A stretch of DNA of 64,000 nucleotides, taken from positions 242 to 64,241 of the forward strand of contig CAJTPZ010000002.1 of NCBI GenBank assembly GCA_910578395.1. Reading direction: 5' to 3'. Of the stretch, positions 16,651 to 25,215 are shown piece by piece (positions within the stretch are counted from its first letter, which is position 1; each line of letters starts with the position of its first letter). Made by a program: the position numbers and the translations under genes. This stretch comes from an uncultured Muribaculaceae bacterium (GTDB lineage: Bacteria > Bacteroidota > Bacteroidia > Bacteroidales > Muribaculaceae). Under the pieces are notes generated by a model, which worked only from the letters and a program-made list of their open reading frames with translations, did not search any database and was not told the DNA's origin.

Positions 16651-17787
16651 ATGGGCGCACTGCACATTTTCAATCCGGGCAACGATCTTGCCCTGGCGTC
16701 GGGACAACGTTATTATACCCCTCCGACAGCAGCCGTAACACTTGAGCGTGCCGGAGTATGGCTTCCGTTATTGCTTGGAGAGAAAGGCGACTACATACTG
16801 GCCGAAAAAGAAACCTACATTCCAGAAGAACTGAACCAGCACTGGGACCATGGCATGAATCTATGGAATAGAGAACCTGTCTGCGAATTAAAGCCATGGG
16901 GATGGTCGCAATGGTCAATGGAATGCTTTAAAAGAGCATTCAAAAGAAGAGAAACCAAATGGAATGAGAACCTGGTCAGGAACATCGACATCCAACGGAT
17001 AGAAAATCTCAGTCACCGGCGCACATCCATAGCAGTACATCGTGAAATAAAGTCCGGACTTGACCCCATCGAAGCATTCAGCCTCAACGAAGCCGAATCA
17101 GCATTACATCACTGGAAGAATGTTGTAGGCAAATCGCCTCTATCAGGTAGTGGGCGTGGCGTTTTTCACGGATCTCTCAAATCGTCCGATGTATTTTTAT
17201 CCCGTTGCAATGCCACAATTTCCCGACAGGGATCAGTGATGATCGAGCGTGAATTTGAAAAGATAGCCGAATTTGCCATGTTATTTACCCTGAATCGCAA
17301 GACAGGTGTAAAATTCACCGGATATTCTCTGTTTGAAACATCAGGAGACACATACTCCTCCAACCTGCTTCTTCCGGATTCAGAAATACTACATATCGTT
17401 TCCCGACTATGCCCGACAACAAATTTCTCAATGCTACAAGAGCAGATGGAAACCATCATGGGCAATATAATAGGCACTCCAGTACCCTACGAAGGCTATT
17501 TCGGGGTAGACATGATGATCTACAATGACAACAACACTCCCAAAGTCAATCCATGCATCGAGGTAAACATGCGGTCAACTATGGGCGTAGTATCATGGAA
17601 AGCCACTTCACGGCTTTTGCATCCGGAATCCCGTGGAAGATTCGGTCTTTCCGCATCCATGAAAACAGAAAACAGCAAACCGGCAAAATGGATCAACGGA
17701 CGACTTGCAGAAGGATACATCTCTCTTTCATCGCCACAAGAGGAATTACAGTTTTACATTGAAGCTGAAAAAAGCCGCATCGACTGA
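16651..17787 (+). CDS. Uncharacterised ATP-grasp-like protein
   Basis: This 378-residue cytosolic protein starts MGALHIFNPGNDLALASGQR. The start is chosen because the promoter -7 box lies 44 bases upstream. I do not recognise a named enzyme. Two segments resemble ATP-grasp ligases: KSPLSGSGRGV at about 161-171 (nucleotide-binding loop) and EVNMRSTMG with Glu304, Asn306 and Arg308 (metal-binding E-x-N-x-R). EREFEKIAEF and GYFGVDMMIYND fit the same fold. If correct, it would join a carboxylate to an amine or thiol; the substrate is unknown. It is transcribed divergently from pfp and alone. Confidence 0.72.
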   Translation: MGALHIFNPGNDLALASGQRYYTPPTAAVTLERAGVWLPLLLGEKGDYILAEKETYIPEELNQHWDHGMNLWNREPVCELKPWGWSQWSMECFKRAFKRRETKWNENLVRNIDIQRIENLSHRRTSIAVHREIKSGLDPIEAFSLNEAESALHHWKNVVGKSPLSGSGRGVFHGSLKSSDVFLSRCNATISRQGSVMIEREFEKIAEFAMLFTLNRKTGVKFTGYSLFETSGDTYSSNLLLPDSEILHIVSRLCPTTNFSMLQEQMETIMGNIIGTPVPYEGYFGVDMMIYNDNNTPKVNPCIEVNMRSTMGVVSWKATSRLLHPESRGRFGLSASMKTENSKPAKWINGRLAEGYISLSSPQEELQFYIEAEKSRID

Positions 17788-17826
17788 ACAATACGGCTTT
17801 ATTTCATAATTGAACGAACCGGAAGA

Positions 17827-18210
17827 TTAAGCGATCGTATCCTGCCCGTAGGGATTAGGACCATACTGATTAGGACCAAGCTGCGAAGGAAGGGCAGCAA
17901 GGACAATATACCAGATAGAGCCGATAAATGGAACAAGCGAGATAAGCACCCACCAACCCGAACGGCCTATGTCATGCATGCGACGAATAGAAACAGCAAT
18001 AGACGGAACAAGTATTGCAAGCACATAGGCATAGTATACATACATGAACAATTTACCTATAATAGCTCCAAGAACCGCAAGAACCATAACAACCGCTACA
18101 TTGAACAGCGCAAAATACCAGTACTCAGCACGAGGCGAGCGACCATTGAAGTCGGCATACTTGTTGAAACAAGACTTTACGGCTTCAGCAAATGAAATGT
18201 TTTGTGACAT
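17827..18210 (-). CDS. DUF805 membrane protein
   Basis: This 127-residue integral membrane protein has FNKYADFNGRSPRAEYWYFALFN at its N-terminus, the DUF805 hallmark, then about three hydrophobic helices including the RRMHDIGRSGWWVLI motif. A Pro/Asn/Gly-rich tail (GPNQYGPNPYGQ) ends the protein. The family is common and its function is unknown. It is convergent with the preceding ATP-grasp-like gene and divergent from the Na/Pi cotransporter gene. Confidence 0.9.
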   Translation of the reverse strand: MSQNISFAEAVKSCFNKYADFNGRSPRAEYWYFALFNVAVVMVLAVLGAIIGKLFMYVYYAYVLAILVPSIAVSIRRMHDIGRSGWWVLISLVPFIGSIWYIVLAALPSQLGPNQYGPNPYGQDTIA

Positions 18211-18325
18211 AAAATATTGTTTTAATTATTATGATCCGGCCAAACCGAATGCCAATTACAAATTTATAACAAAAAATAACAACCAGGCACAATAATTGAC
18301 AAATTCTGACATGTGAATATTTTTT

Positions 18326-18357
18326 TTTGCTTTAGGGCTCTAATAAGTCTATCTTTG
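18326..18357 (+). promoter_or_regulatory. Promoter of the Na/Pi cotransporter gene
   Basis: TTTG at 18326-18329, a 20-base spacer and TATCTTTG at 18350-18357 form a textbook Bacteroidota promoter. The ATG follows 19 bases after the -7 box, leaving a very short leader. Confidence 0.85.
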
Positions 18358-18376
18358 TAGAACTACAAAACTGCAC

Positions 18377-20194
18377 ATGAATTACAGTTTCCTTGATTTT
18401 TTAGGGCTGCTCGGATCAGTCGGGTTGTTCCTCTACGGCATGAAGGTGATGAGCGAGGGCCTTCAGAAAGCTGCCGGCAATCGTCTGCGCACCATTTTGG
18501 GCGCAATGACCCGTAACCGTTTCGCGGGAGCGCTTACGGGAATCTTCATCACAGCATTGGTTCAAAGCTCATCGGCATCAGTGGCGATGGTCGTAGGCTT
18601 TGTCAACGCCGGCCTTATATCACTGGCACAGTCCCTTGCTGTCACATTAGGTGCCAATGTCGGAGCTACATTCACCATGTGGATTATATCTCTGTTCGGC
18701 TTCAAGGTAGACGTAGCTACCGTCGCAGTCCCGATTCTCGCGTTCGGAGTGCCTATGCTGTTTGCCAAAACAAGCCGTACAAAATCAATAGGAGAACTCC
18801 TTATAGGTTTTGCACTTCTGTTCATGGCGCTGTCGCTGATAAGCAGATATGTACCCGACCTACAGAGTAACCCGGAAATGTTTGCTTTTCTGGAATGCTA
18901 TGCCTCAATGGGCTACGGATCAGTCATCGTATTCCTGTTTGTCGGCATTATAGTCACAATGCTTATCCAATCGTCGGCTGCCACATTTGCCATCACACTG
19001 ATCATGTGCAGCAAAGGATGGATATCATTTGATCTCGGATGCGCGATCATCCTCGGATCCAAAATAGGCACTACAATCACTCCCATATTAGCATCATTGA
19101 GCGGCAATATAGGCGCAAAACGCGCAGCCATAGCAATGCTCCTTTTCAACACAGCGGGAGCGATATGGGTAATGGCTATATTTTATCCGTTCTGCGATCT
19201 TTGTGCCTGGATTACTGAAAAATTCGGACAGGGAGATCCAAACCTTCTCTACGGATTCGTCAACGATCTTCAGACAACATCGCCCGATATCTACAATCAT
19301 CTGTTTGACGGCACACTCCCCGCAGGCAATGCCACACTAAACACCATGACCCAGATGCAAGTGAGCGTATCGTTCGGCATGTCGGTATTCCCGACGCTTG
19401 CCACGACCCTCAACATGCTCATCATGATATGGTTTACCAATGCCTATGTAAAAATACTTGAATGGATCATTCCTTCACGCCACCGCGAAGAAGAAGAGTT
19501 CACCCTCAAGTTTATCTCACGCGGACTACTCGGCGTGTCGGAGCTTAACATCGCGCAAGCCGAAAAAGAACTGGAAGTATTTGCCGAACGCGTCGGGCGC
19601 ATGGTGGGAATGGCACAGACCCTCGTGCACACCAAACCGGGCAACGACGATTTCAACCGCATTTATTCACGACTTGAAAAATATGAGGAAATTTCCGACA
19701 GAATGGAGCTGGAGATCGGAAACTTCCTGAAACATGTAGCCGAAGGACGTCTCTCCAACATCTCAAAACGACATGTGGCAGGGATGCTTTCAATCGTCAC
19801 TGAGATCGAAAGTATTGCCGACTGCTGTCTTGGAATAGGGAAAATACTCTTGCGCAAACAGCAGGCCAACGTGCATTTCAACGAGAAGATATATCATAAT
19901 ATCGACACGATGTTTGAGTATGTTGACAAAGCCATGACCAACATGGTAAAACTCCTGTCGACAGTAGAGACTCCGCACGAAAGCGATATACTGACATCGT
20001 ACAACACCGAGCGCGAGCTGAACAATAAACGCAACCAGCTCCGAACCGAAAACATAACAAACATAAACGAGAACCACTACGAATATCAGGCCGCAATCTT
20101 TTACATGGACATCGTGAGTTGTCTTGAAAAGACCGGCGACTACATCATAAATGTGGTTGATGCAGTGCGGACCGACTTCCGCAACAACAATTAA
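18377..20194 (+). CDS. Na+/phosphate cotransporter family protein (NptA/PhoU-type)
   Basis: This 605-residue inner-membrane protein should couple phosphate uptake to sodium. It has the two inverted Na/Pi-cotransporter repeats, each with the QSSS/QSSA signature (ALVQSSSASVAMVVGF near 55-75 and MLIQSSAATFAITLIM near 190-210). After about nine helices, a C-terminal cytosolic PhoU-like helical domain spans about 385-600. The family occurs widely in Bacteroidota. Its own promoter lies directly upstream. The DUF4271 gene follows 9 bases later but probably belongs functionally with hemD. Confidence 0.92.
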   Translation: MNYSFLDFLGLLGSVGLFLYGMKVMSEGLQKAAGNRLRTILGAMTRNRFAGALTGIFITALVQSSSASVAMVVGFVNAGLISLAQSLAVTLGANVGATFTMWIISLFGFKVDVATVAVPILAFGVPMLFAKTSRTKSIGELLIGFALLFMALSLISRYVPDLQSNPEMFAFLECYASMGYGSVIVFLFVGIIVTMLIQSSAATFAITLIMCSKGWISFDLGCAIILGSKIGTTITPILASLSGNIGAKRAAIAMLLFNTAGAIWVMAIFYPFCDLCAWITEKFGQGDPNLLYGFVNDLQTTSPDIYNHLFDGTLPAGNATLNTMTQMQVSVSFGMSVFPTLATTLNMLIMIWFTNAYVKILEWIIPSRHREEEEFTLKFISRGLLGVSELNIAQAEKELEVFAERVGRMVGMAQTLVHTKPGNDDFNRIYSRLEKYEEISDRMELEIGNFLKHVAEGRLSNISKRHVAGMLSIVTEIESIADCCLGIGKILLRKQQANVHFNEKIYHNIDTMFEYVDKAMTNMVKLLSTVETPHESDILTSYNTERELNNKRNQLRTENITNINENHYEYQAAIFYMDIVSCLEKTGDYIINVVDAVRTDFRNNN

Positions 20195-20203
20195 GCCAGT
20201 CAT

Positions 20204-20908
20204 GTGATGTTTCCGACCAGCGTAGCCATAGGTATGGACATGCATCCATCGGGAGTACACACTCCTGACAACATTATCCTATCCGTTATACTGGCCCTGT
20301 TTGTGATCATGGGACTTAACGCCTCGCATCTCAGACATATAGTCTCGACATTTTTCGCCGATCTTTTGTCACACAGATCACGTGCAAACATATTTGACGT
20401 GCACAACACAGCCTCAGATACCCGAATTATCCTGCTCATGCTTGTGCAGACATCCATATTTGAGGGCATTCTACTTGCAGGCTGGAGTTCAACAGTTGCC
20501 ACAAGCGATATGGCCTATGCCTCACGTGCCGGCATTTTATCAGCTATAGCCGCCGTTTTCAATCTGTTTTCCTACATTGCAAGTTCGACAGTAGGCTATG
20601 TGTTTACAACACCTCAGAATGCAAGCCTGTGGCGCCATACGCTGATCACTTCCCAAGGGATTCTCGGCATCAGTCTTCTTATTCCGACCACCGTATCGGT
20701 GCTATGGACCGACAATCCGGCATGGATATATATTTCAGGAATATCTTTATATATCCTGATGCGTATGTGCTACATTTATAAAGGGATTTCATTTTTTTAT
20801 AACAATATATTATCGTCTTTTTACTTTATTTTGTATCTTTGCGCCCTTGAAATCATCCCGGTAATTGTTGTCGGCCGTGCCGCGCTCTTGCTATCGGTCG
20901 GGACATAG
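20204..20908 (+). CDS. DUF4271 multi-helix membrane protein
   Basis: This protein of about 234 residues has six or so hydrophobic helices and no cleavable signal. The sequence SDTRIILLMLVQTSIFEGILL and the terminal FYFILYLCALEIIPVIVV match the DUF4271 family of Bacteroidota, usually found directly upstream of hemD as here. Translation may start at GTG 20204 or ATG 20207. Function is unknown. Confidence 0.78.
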   Translation: MMFPTSVAIGMDMHPSGVHTPDNIILSVILALFVIMGLNASHLRHIVSTFFADLLSHRSRANIFDVHNTASDTRIILLMLVQTSIFEGILLAGWSSTVATSDMAYASRAGILSAIAAVFNLFSYIASSTVGYVFTTPQNASLWRHTLITSQGILGISLLIPTTVSVLWTDNPAWIYISGISLYILMRMCYIYKGISFFYNNILSSFYFILYLCALEIIPVIVVGRAALLLSVGT

Positions 20909-20983
20909 ACATCTACCCTGTATTGATTGGAATCTACACAAGGAACAGCCTTCCTAAGCTTAATCCAATTAACCATTCTAAGC

Positions 20984-21733
20984 GTGAAGATAAAAAAAAT
21001 ACTGGTTTCCCAGCCTCAGCCTTCGTCGGGCAAATCGCCTTATTTCGACATCGCGAATCGCCATGGTGTAGAAGTGGTATTCCGCCCTTTTATCAAAGTG
21101 GAGGGGTTGTCGGCAAAAGAATTCCGCCAGCAAAAGATCAACATCTCAGATTTCACGGCAGTTATTTTCACTGCCCGTACTGCTATTGATCATTTCTTCC
21201 GTCTTTGTGAAGAGACACGCGTAAGCGTACCTGACACAATGAAGTATTTTTGCACCAATGAGCAGATCGCGCTCTATCTTCAAAAGTACATCACATTCCG
21301 CAAACGCCGTATATTTTTTGGATCCACAGGTAAACTTGACGGTTTGGTCACAATGCTACAGAAACATAACAAAGAGAAATTTCTCTATGTTGTGTCGGAT
21401 GTACATGATGGCGCCGACGTAGCACCGCTTGAAAAAGCCGGTATAACATACACAACCGCCGTCATGTATCGCACCGTGAGCAACGATTTTGGAGCTGACG
21501 AGGCTTTCGACTACGATATGTTGTTGTTTTTCAGCCCTTCAGGCATAGAATCGCTAAAGAAAAACTTTCCCGACTTCGAGCAGGGAGACATTCGCATCGG
21601 CGTTTTTGGCCCTACCGTAGCAAAGGCTGTGAAAGATTCCGGTCTGCGACTCGATCTTGAGGCTCCCACCCCCGGCGCACCATCGATGACCACTGCTCTG
21701 GATCTTTATCTGGCCGAGCAGAAGCAGCAGTGA
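20984..21733 (+). CDS. hemD: Uroporphyrinogen-III synthase
   Basis: This 249-residue enzyme cyclises hydroxymethylbilane to uroporphyrinogen III in tetrapyrrole synthesis. A GTG start at 20984 gives MKIKKILVSQPQPSSGKSPYF, the usual beginning in Bacteroidota; a longer frame opens at TTG 20927 but encodes a non-conserved extension. Family motifs include TARTAIDHFFRLC, the DYDMLLFFSPSGIESLKKNFP segment and GVFGPTVAKAVKDSGL. The stop overlaps the GTG start of rnpA by 4 bases, so the two are translationally coupled. Confidence 0.88.
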   Translation: MKIKKILVSQPQPSSGKSPYFDIANRHGVEVVFRPFIKVEGLSAKEFRQQKINISDFTAVIFTARTAIDHFFRLCEETRVSVPDTMKYFCTNEQIALYLQKYITFRKRRIFFGSTGKLDGLVTMLQKHNKEKFLYVVSDVHDGADVAPLEKAGITYTTAVMYRTVSNDFGADEAFDYDMLLFFSPSGIESLKKNFPDFEQGDIRIGVFGPTVAKAVKDSGLRLDLEAPTPGAPSMTTALDLYLAEQKQQ

Positions 21734-22152
21734 AAAAATACAGCCTGCCTAAACCTACAAAACTCTGCAGCACCGCCACTATCGACCGCCTTTTTTCAGG
21801 TCGCAGAGGAGGTGAAGAGACACACAGCGCGCTTGCCTATCCCCTAAGGGTAGTGTGGGCGCCTGCTTTATTTAGAAAAGACAATCACCGCGGGCTTAAA
21901 TTCGTCATTTCTGTTCCCAAAAAGCGTCTGCGCCACGCCGTAGACCGTGTGACGATGCGACGCAGAATACGGGAATGCTACCGCCTCGGACGTCGAGACC
22001 ACATGGAAGGATGCCCTGACGCAGATGTAGTGTTCATATATGTCGCCGACAAACTCATAGACACAAAGCGCATAAAAACCTCAATGGAGAGGCTTCTTAC
22101 TAAAATAACAGGCATCACTGCCAAAGACACAGATATAACCGAAAAAGAGTAA
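21730..22152 (+). CDS. rnpA: Ribonuclease P protein component
   Basis: This 140-residue basic protein binds the RNase P RNA and aids tRNA 5' maturation. It carries the RnpA core KFVISVPKKRLRHAVDRVTM followed by RRRIRECYRL, the arginine-rich RNR-type helix, and a C-terminal VVFIYVADKL strand. The start is GTG overlapping the hemD stop. The downstream neighbour is yidD, the usual partner; rpmH is not adjacent here. Confidence 0.93.
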   Translation: MKKYSLPKPTKLCSTATIDRLFSGRRGGEETHSALAYPLRVVWAPALFRKDNHRGLKFVISVPKKRLRHAVDRVTMRRRIRECYRLGRRDHMEGCPDADVVFIYVADKLIDTKRIKTSMERLLTKITGITAKDTDITEKE

Positions 22153-22159
22153 CCACAAA

Positions 22160-22372
22160 GTGATACGCAGGCTACTCATATTACCCATAAGGTTTTATCA
22201 ACTGAGCATTTCTCCGATGTTTCCATCCAGCTGCCGATTTATACCTACATGCAGCCAATACGCAATCGAGGCAATCACCAAGCACGGAGCGATAAAGGGC
22301 ACATGGCTCACTTTGAAACGCATAGCACGCTGCCATCCATGGGGCGGATCAGGCTACGACCCTGTACCCTGA
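22160..22372 (+). CDS. yidD: Membrane protein insertion efficiency factor YidD
   Basis: This 70-residue protein contains the YidD signature: FYQLSISPMFPSSCRFIPTC, then SQYAIEAITKHGAIKGTWL and ending RCHPWGGSGYDPVP. It assists YidC-dependent membrane protein insertion. The start is GTG. It follows rnpA by 7 bases, the conserved arrangement. Its 3' end overlaps the convergent exported-protein gene by 19 bases. Confidence 0.95.
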   Translation: MIRRLLILPIRFYQLSISPMFPSSCRFIPTCSQYAIEAITKHGAIKGTWLTLKRIARCHPWGGSGYDPVP

Positions 22373-22857
22373 CCTGAAAAATAGCATGCCAACTTTACCT
22401 CAAGCCTCACAGTAAAAGGGTATGCATGAGAACGAGGCTTAGGACCGACTGCGTAAAAAAATCGGTTTTGCACGTCCCAAGAGCGGAATGATATCATTTT
22501 TGTCTCACCCGACGGTATATCGCAATCCAGATCTACAACACGTCTATGGATCTGAGTTCCATTGACATCAAAATATGATATATCAAGCGTGACCGCCTTA
22601 AGCAATCGAGTAGAGTCATTGTTTGTGACATGCAATGCCTCTCTGGTAGAACGCAATGGTTTTTCATAGCCTGAAACCACAACAAGCTTTCCAGGAAACG
22701 CAACACTATCCAGACGCACAGTTGAATCAACAACCTCTACTGTTCTAGCCTTAAGAGGCCGACGTATTGTGCGCTGAGCCAAAACTGCCGTCGAGCCCAA
22801 AAACAAAAAAGCGACAACAACCAACCTTACACAAAAAGACGGCAATAATCCGATCAT
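22354..22857 (-). CDS. Exported protein of unknown function
   Basis: This 167-residue protein has an N-terminal signal peptide (hydrophobic residues 9-27, ending AVLAQ). The mature part is predicted beta-rich (ALHVTNNDSTRLLKAVTLDI, YDV-type strands, KPRSHAYPFTVRLEVKLACY), resembling a small immunoglobulin-like fold. I do not recognise a family. It is the last gene of a three-gene minus-strand unit, overlapping the gene before it by 4 bases. Confidence 0.72.
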   Translation of the reverse strand: MIGLLPSFCVRLVVVAFLFLGSTAVLAQRTIRRPLKARTVEVVDSTVRLDSVAFPGKLVVVSGYEKPLRSTREALHVTNNDSTRLLKAVTLDISYFDVNGTQIHRRVVDLDCDIPSGETKMISFRSWDVQNRFFYAVGPKPRSHAYPFTVRLEVKLACYFSGQGTGS

Positions 22858-23435
22858 AGATAGCGTGGCTGATAAGGTGGATTAGAATTGTCACGAGGCC
22901 ATAACCTTATACAGCCATCAAGCCCCCTGGCCCGGTCATCGTAGGAGCGAACCGAAAAACGGAACATATAGGGCAGCAACCGCCACCAATTGACACGTAT
23001 GCCACGACGCACAGGCGTAAAAGACAGCCGTCCGCCCGACAATGATAATGTAAACTTTATAACTCGATTTTTAGACCACTGAGAAGAGCGCACCGATCCG
23101 TCGGCATTTATCTCGGCCATAGAGGCATCGTACGTGTCTACCTTGGCTGTCGGCACGACGTAGCCAAGAAGTGTACCACTTTCAATGCCGATTCCCGATG
23201 ATGAAACAGAAACGACCCTGAACCGCATCGCGCCAGGATCCTCCCTCTCAATCACTATCGACTGTCCGGTCGCAGGGAACAGCCACACTCCCTCAAGATC
23301 AACCATAGGAAGATTTGAGAGCCGCCCGACAATCTCCTCTTGTGTATCATATCCCTCCAGTGTCTCGGCAGTCATGGAGAAAGCATCCGCCATGACCGTC
23401 AATACAGACAATATCAGGATAGAGCACAACCGCAT
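22854..23435 (-). CDS. Exported protein of unknown function
   Basis: Starting at ATG 23435 gives about 193 residues with a clear signal peptide (MRLCSILILSVLTVMADAFS). A longer frame to 23516 would overlap the DUF3078 gene and bury the signal. The mature protein has beta-strand patterning with LPMVDLEGVWLFPATGQSIV near the front and YMFRFSVRSYDDRARGLDGC near the end. No family is recognised. It lies between the DUF3078 barrel gene (14 bases) and the other exported protein (4-base overlap). Confidence 0.72.
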   Translation of the reverse strand: MRLCSILILSVLTVMADAFSMTAETLEGYDTQEEIVGRLSNLPMVDLEGVWLFPATGQSIVIEREDPGAMRFRVVSVSSSGIGIESGTLLGYVVPTAKVDTYDASMAEINADGSVRSSQWSKNRVIKFTLSLSGGRLSFTPVRRGIRVNWWRLLPYMFRFSVRSYDDRARGLDGCIRLWPRDNSNPPYQPRYL

Positions 23436-23449
23436 GAGATAGTGTACGG

Positions 23450-24847
23450 TCAGACTGTGGCAAATGTATAGGAGAAGCCGAATGTAAGAAGCTCTTTCAT
23501 CTGCCAGCATTTCCATGCGGTGTCCGAGTTACGCGAAGAATCGTAACGGAGGTGTGTGAAAACCCTTGTGGACAGGAAACGGTTTATGGAAAAATTGATA
23601 GTGTGCTCCCAATCACCCTGCACATAGGAATAATCAGTAAACAGGTAGAATCTGGAGCTATAGGAAATATTGTAGGCTATCTGCCATGAAAATTTCGCCT
23701 CTATATTCGAACCGTACTGACTCACAGTGCGATGTCCCTCTTTTATACCGAGTGCGGTTTCATTCATTTTTCTTGACAGACAGGATTTCAAGTTATATGA
23801 GAACGGCGAAACCGAAAGTCCCAGATTGACAGTCTTAGGCTTGTTGGTAAAATTATATGTCATACCGACACCGAGGTTGAGTTCTCCAGGAGAAAGGAAA
23901 GCTGCCTTCAGATTATTGGAATTTGCCGCATAATTCTGCAAAAACTGTGTCTTTGCCTGCAAGGTGATTGTATAGTACCAGTTTTTAAACGCCTTGAAAC
24001 CGAACTTGGAGTTTACCTGAAACAGGTCCTCTGAAATATTGTAGTTTCGCAAAGTATCATTTGGAGCCGAGTTCAAAGACAGCCTGTAAAGAATCGTGTT
24101 TTCGAACATGATGTTTGGATGGTAGGCTGTGTTTAGCTTGAAATTATAAACCCCTTCTATGCGCAGATTGACATTGGAGTTTCCACCCTGATACCAGTTG
24201 GCGGAATTATATGCCTGTGCGAACTGTGCAGACCCGTTGAACGACTCTATCCAATGCTTGCGGCGTGTATCTACCGAAAGTTCAGTATCGCCAGGAGCCG
24301 GAGACACCGTGATTTCCTCGACAACAATACGGGCATGCTCGGGGTCGGCATAAGCCACATACTGCTTTGGTGGATCAGGCAGGTCGGCAAGGTTATAGCG
24401 CACAAGCTCAGGATAGCGCACAAAGAAACGCTGCCTTGTTTCCTGAAGGTAACGGCGTGCACTCACACCCCGCTCAGCCCAACTAAGAGCCGGATTGCCG
24501 CTGAATGTACGAGAGAAAGGAGCAACCGAGTCCAACTTTTCAAAATGAGTAAACACGATAGGGGTAGCGATAAACCACCGCGGAAGCATGAGATCACTGA
24601 CATCAATCGTGGTGTCAATAACCAGTGTATCGGGAACAACAACGACATTGGTGTCAGGCTCCACCTTTGTCAGCTCATCATCGGCCTCATCGCCAAAGAA
24701 ATCCTCAAGCACAACCGCAGCAGGAGGATCTTCCTCGAGATCATCGTCATCTTCGCCAAGATAAACCTGCGCTCCGGCAGTAAATACCGAAGAAAGAAGA
24801 ATCGAAAGCAAGAGCAAAAGTCGGCTTGGGTCAAATCGCATAGACAA
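23450..24847 (-). CDS. DUF3078 outer-membrane beta-barrel protein
   Basis: This 465-residue protein has a signal peptide (about 1-26), an acidic N-terminal segment (GEDDDDLEEDPPA) and a C-terminal half of alternating aromatic beta-strands. Examples are NWYQGGNSNVNLRIEGVYNF, KNWYYTITLQAKTQFLQNY and a final FGFSYTF. This matches the DUF3078 family of Bacteroidota, thought to be outer-membrane barrels of unknown role. It heads a unit with two small exported proteins, suggesting an envelope complex. Confidence 0.82.
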   Translation of the reverse strand: MSMRFDPSRLLLLLSILLSSVFTAGAQVYLGEDDDDLEEDPPAAVVLEDFFGDEADDELTKVEPDTNVVVVPDTLVIDTTIDVSDLMLPRWFIATPIVFTHFEKLDSVAPFSRTFSGNPALSWAERGVSARRYLQETRQRFFVRYPELVRYNLADLPDPPKQYVAYADPEHARIVVEEITVSPAPGDTELSVDTRRKHWIESFNGSAQFAQAYNSANWYQGGNSNVNLRIEGVYNFKLNTAYHPNIMFENTILYRLSLNSAPNDTLRNYNISEDLFQVNSKFGFKAFKNWYYTITLQAKTQFLQNYAANSNNLKAAFLSPGELNLGVGMTYNFTNKPKTVNLGLSVSPFSYNLKSCLSRKMNETALGIKEGHRTVSQYGSNIEAKFSWQIAYNISYSSRFYLFTDYSYVQGDWEHTINFSINRFLSTRVFTHLRYDSSRNSDTAWKCWQMKELLTFGFSYTFATV

Positions 24848-24940
24848 AAAAATTTATAATCAGACTAAAAGATCCAACACAGTTATTCATCGTGATTTCC
24901 CGAATAGCGGATCGGCAGAAAACTTGTGCGGGAATATTTA

Positions 24941-24948
24941 CAAAGATA
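24941..24948 (-). promoter_or_regulatory. -7 element upstream of the DUF3078 gene
   Basis: The minus strand reads TATCTTTG, a perfect Bacteroidota -7 box, 93 bases before the start codon. The -33 element is not clear. Confidence 0.6.
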
Positions 24949-25060
24949 TAGAAATTTTTGTTAACACCATGATTTCTTGCATCCAAATCAAGATTCTTTT
25001 ATCTATGCACGATCATGAGATATTTGCAACTCGAAATAACTTATATTTTAACTTGAAACA

Positions 25061-25092
25061 TTCTGATAAATGGTAAAAAAATCTTAATTTTG
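25061..25092 (+). promoter_or_regulatory. Probable promoter of the TonB receptor-lipoprotein pair
   Basis: TAATTTTG at 25085-25092 fits TAnnTTTG. A weak TTCTG at 25061-25065 lies 19 bases before it. The leader to the receptor ATG would be about 115 bases. Confidence 0.5.
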
Positions 25093-25215
25093 CAGTCCGA
25101 AGTTTCCGATAAACCCATGTCTTTCTGCAAGGAACAAGCACGAGCCGTCTGACATTAATAGAATATTGAAATACAATTTACATTTTATAAAATTTATCAT
25201 TATCAGCCTGTGTTT

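Larger units (their letters stand above)
24848..25215. other. Divergent intergenic region, 368 bases
   Basis: This AT-rich gap separates the DUF3078 gene from the TonB receptor gene. It holds a minus-strand -7 box at 24941-24948, a plus-strand promoter at 25061-25092 and an 11-codon open frame at 25117-25152. No other gene, repeat or RNA is apparent. Confidence 0.7.

Noticed and set aside
17771..17800. AAAGCCG/CGGCTTT pair at the end of the ATP-grasp-like gene as a terminator
   Set aside because: The stem is only 7 bp with a 16-base loop, and one arm is within the coding sequence. Too weak to call.
20834..20841. TATCTTTG, a perfect -7 box, in front of hemD
   Set aside because: It lies inside the DUF4271 coding region, where the bases encode the conserved Leu-Tyr-Leu-Cys stretch, and no -33 element fits. 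Coding constraint explains it.
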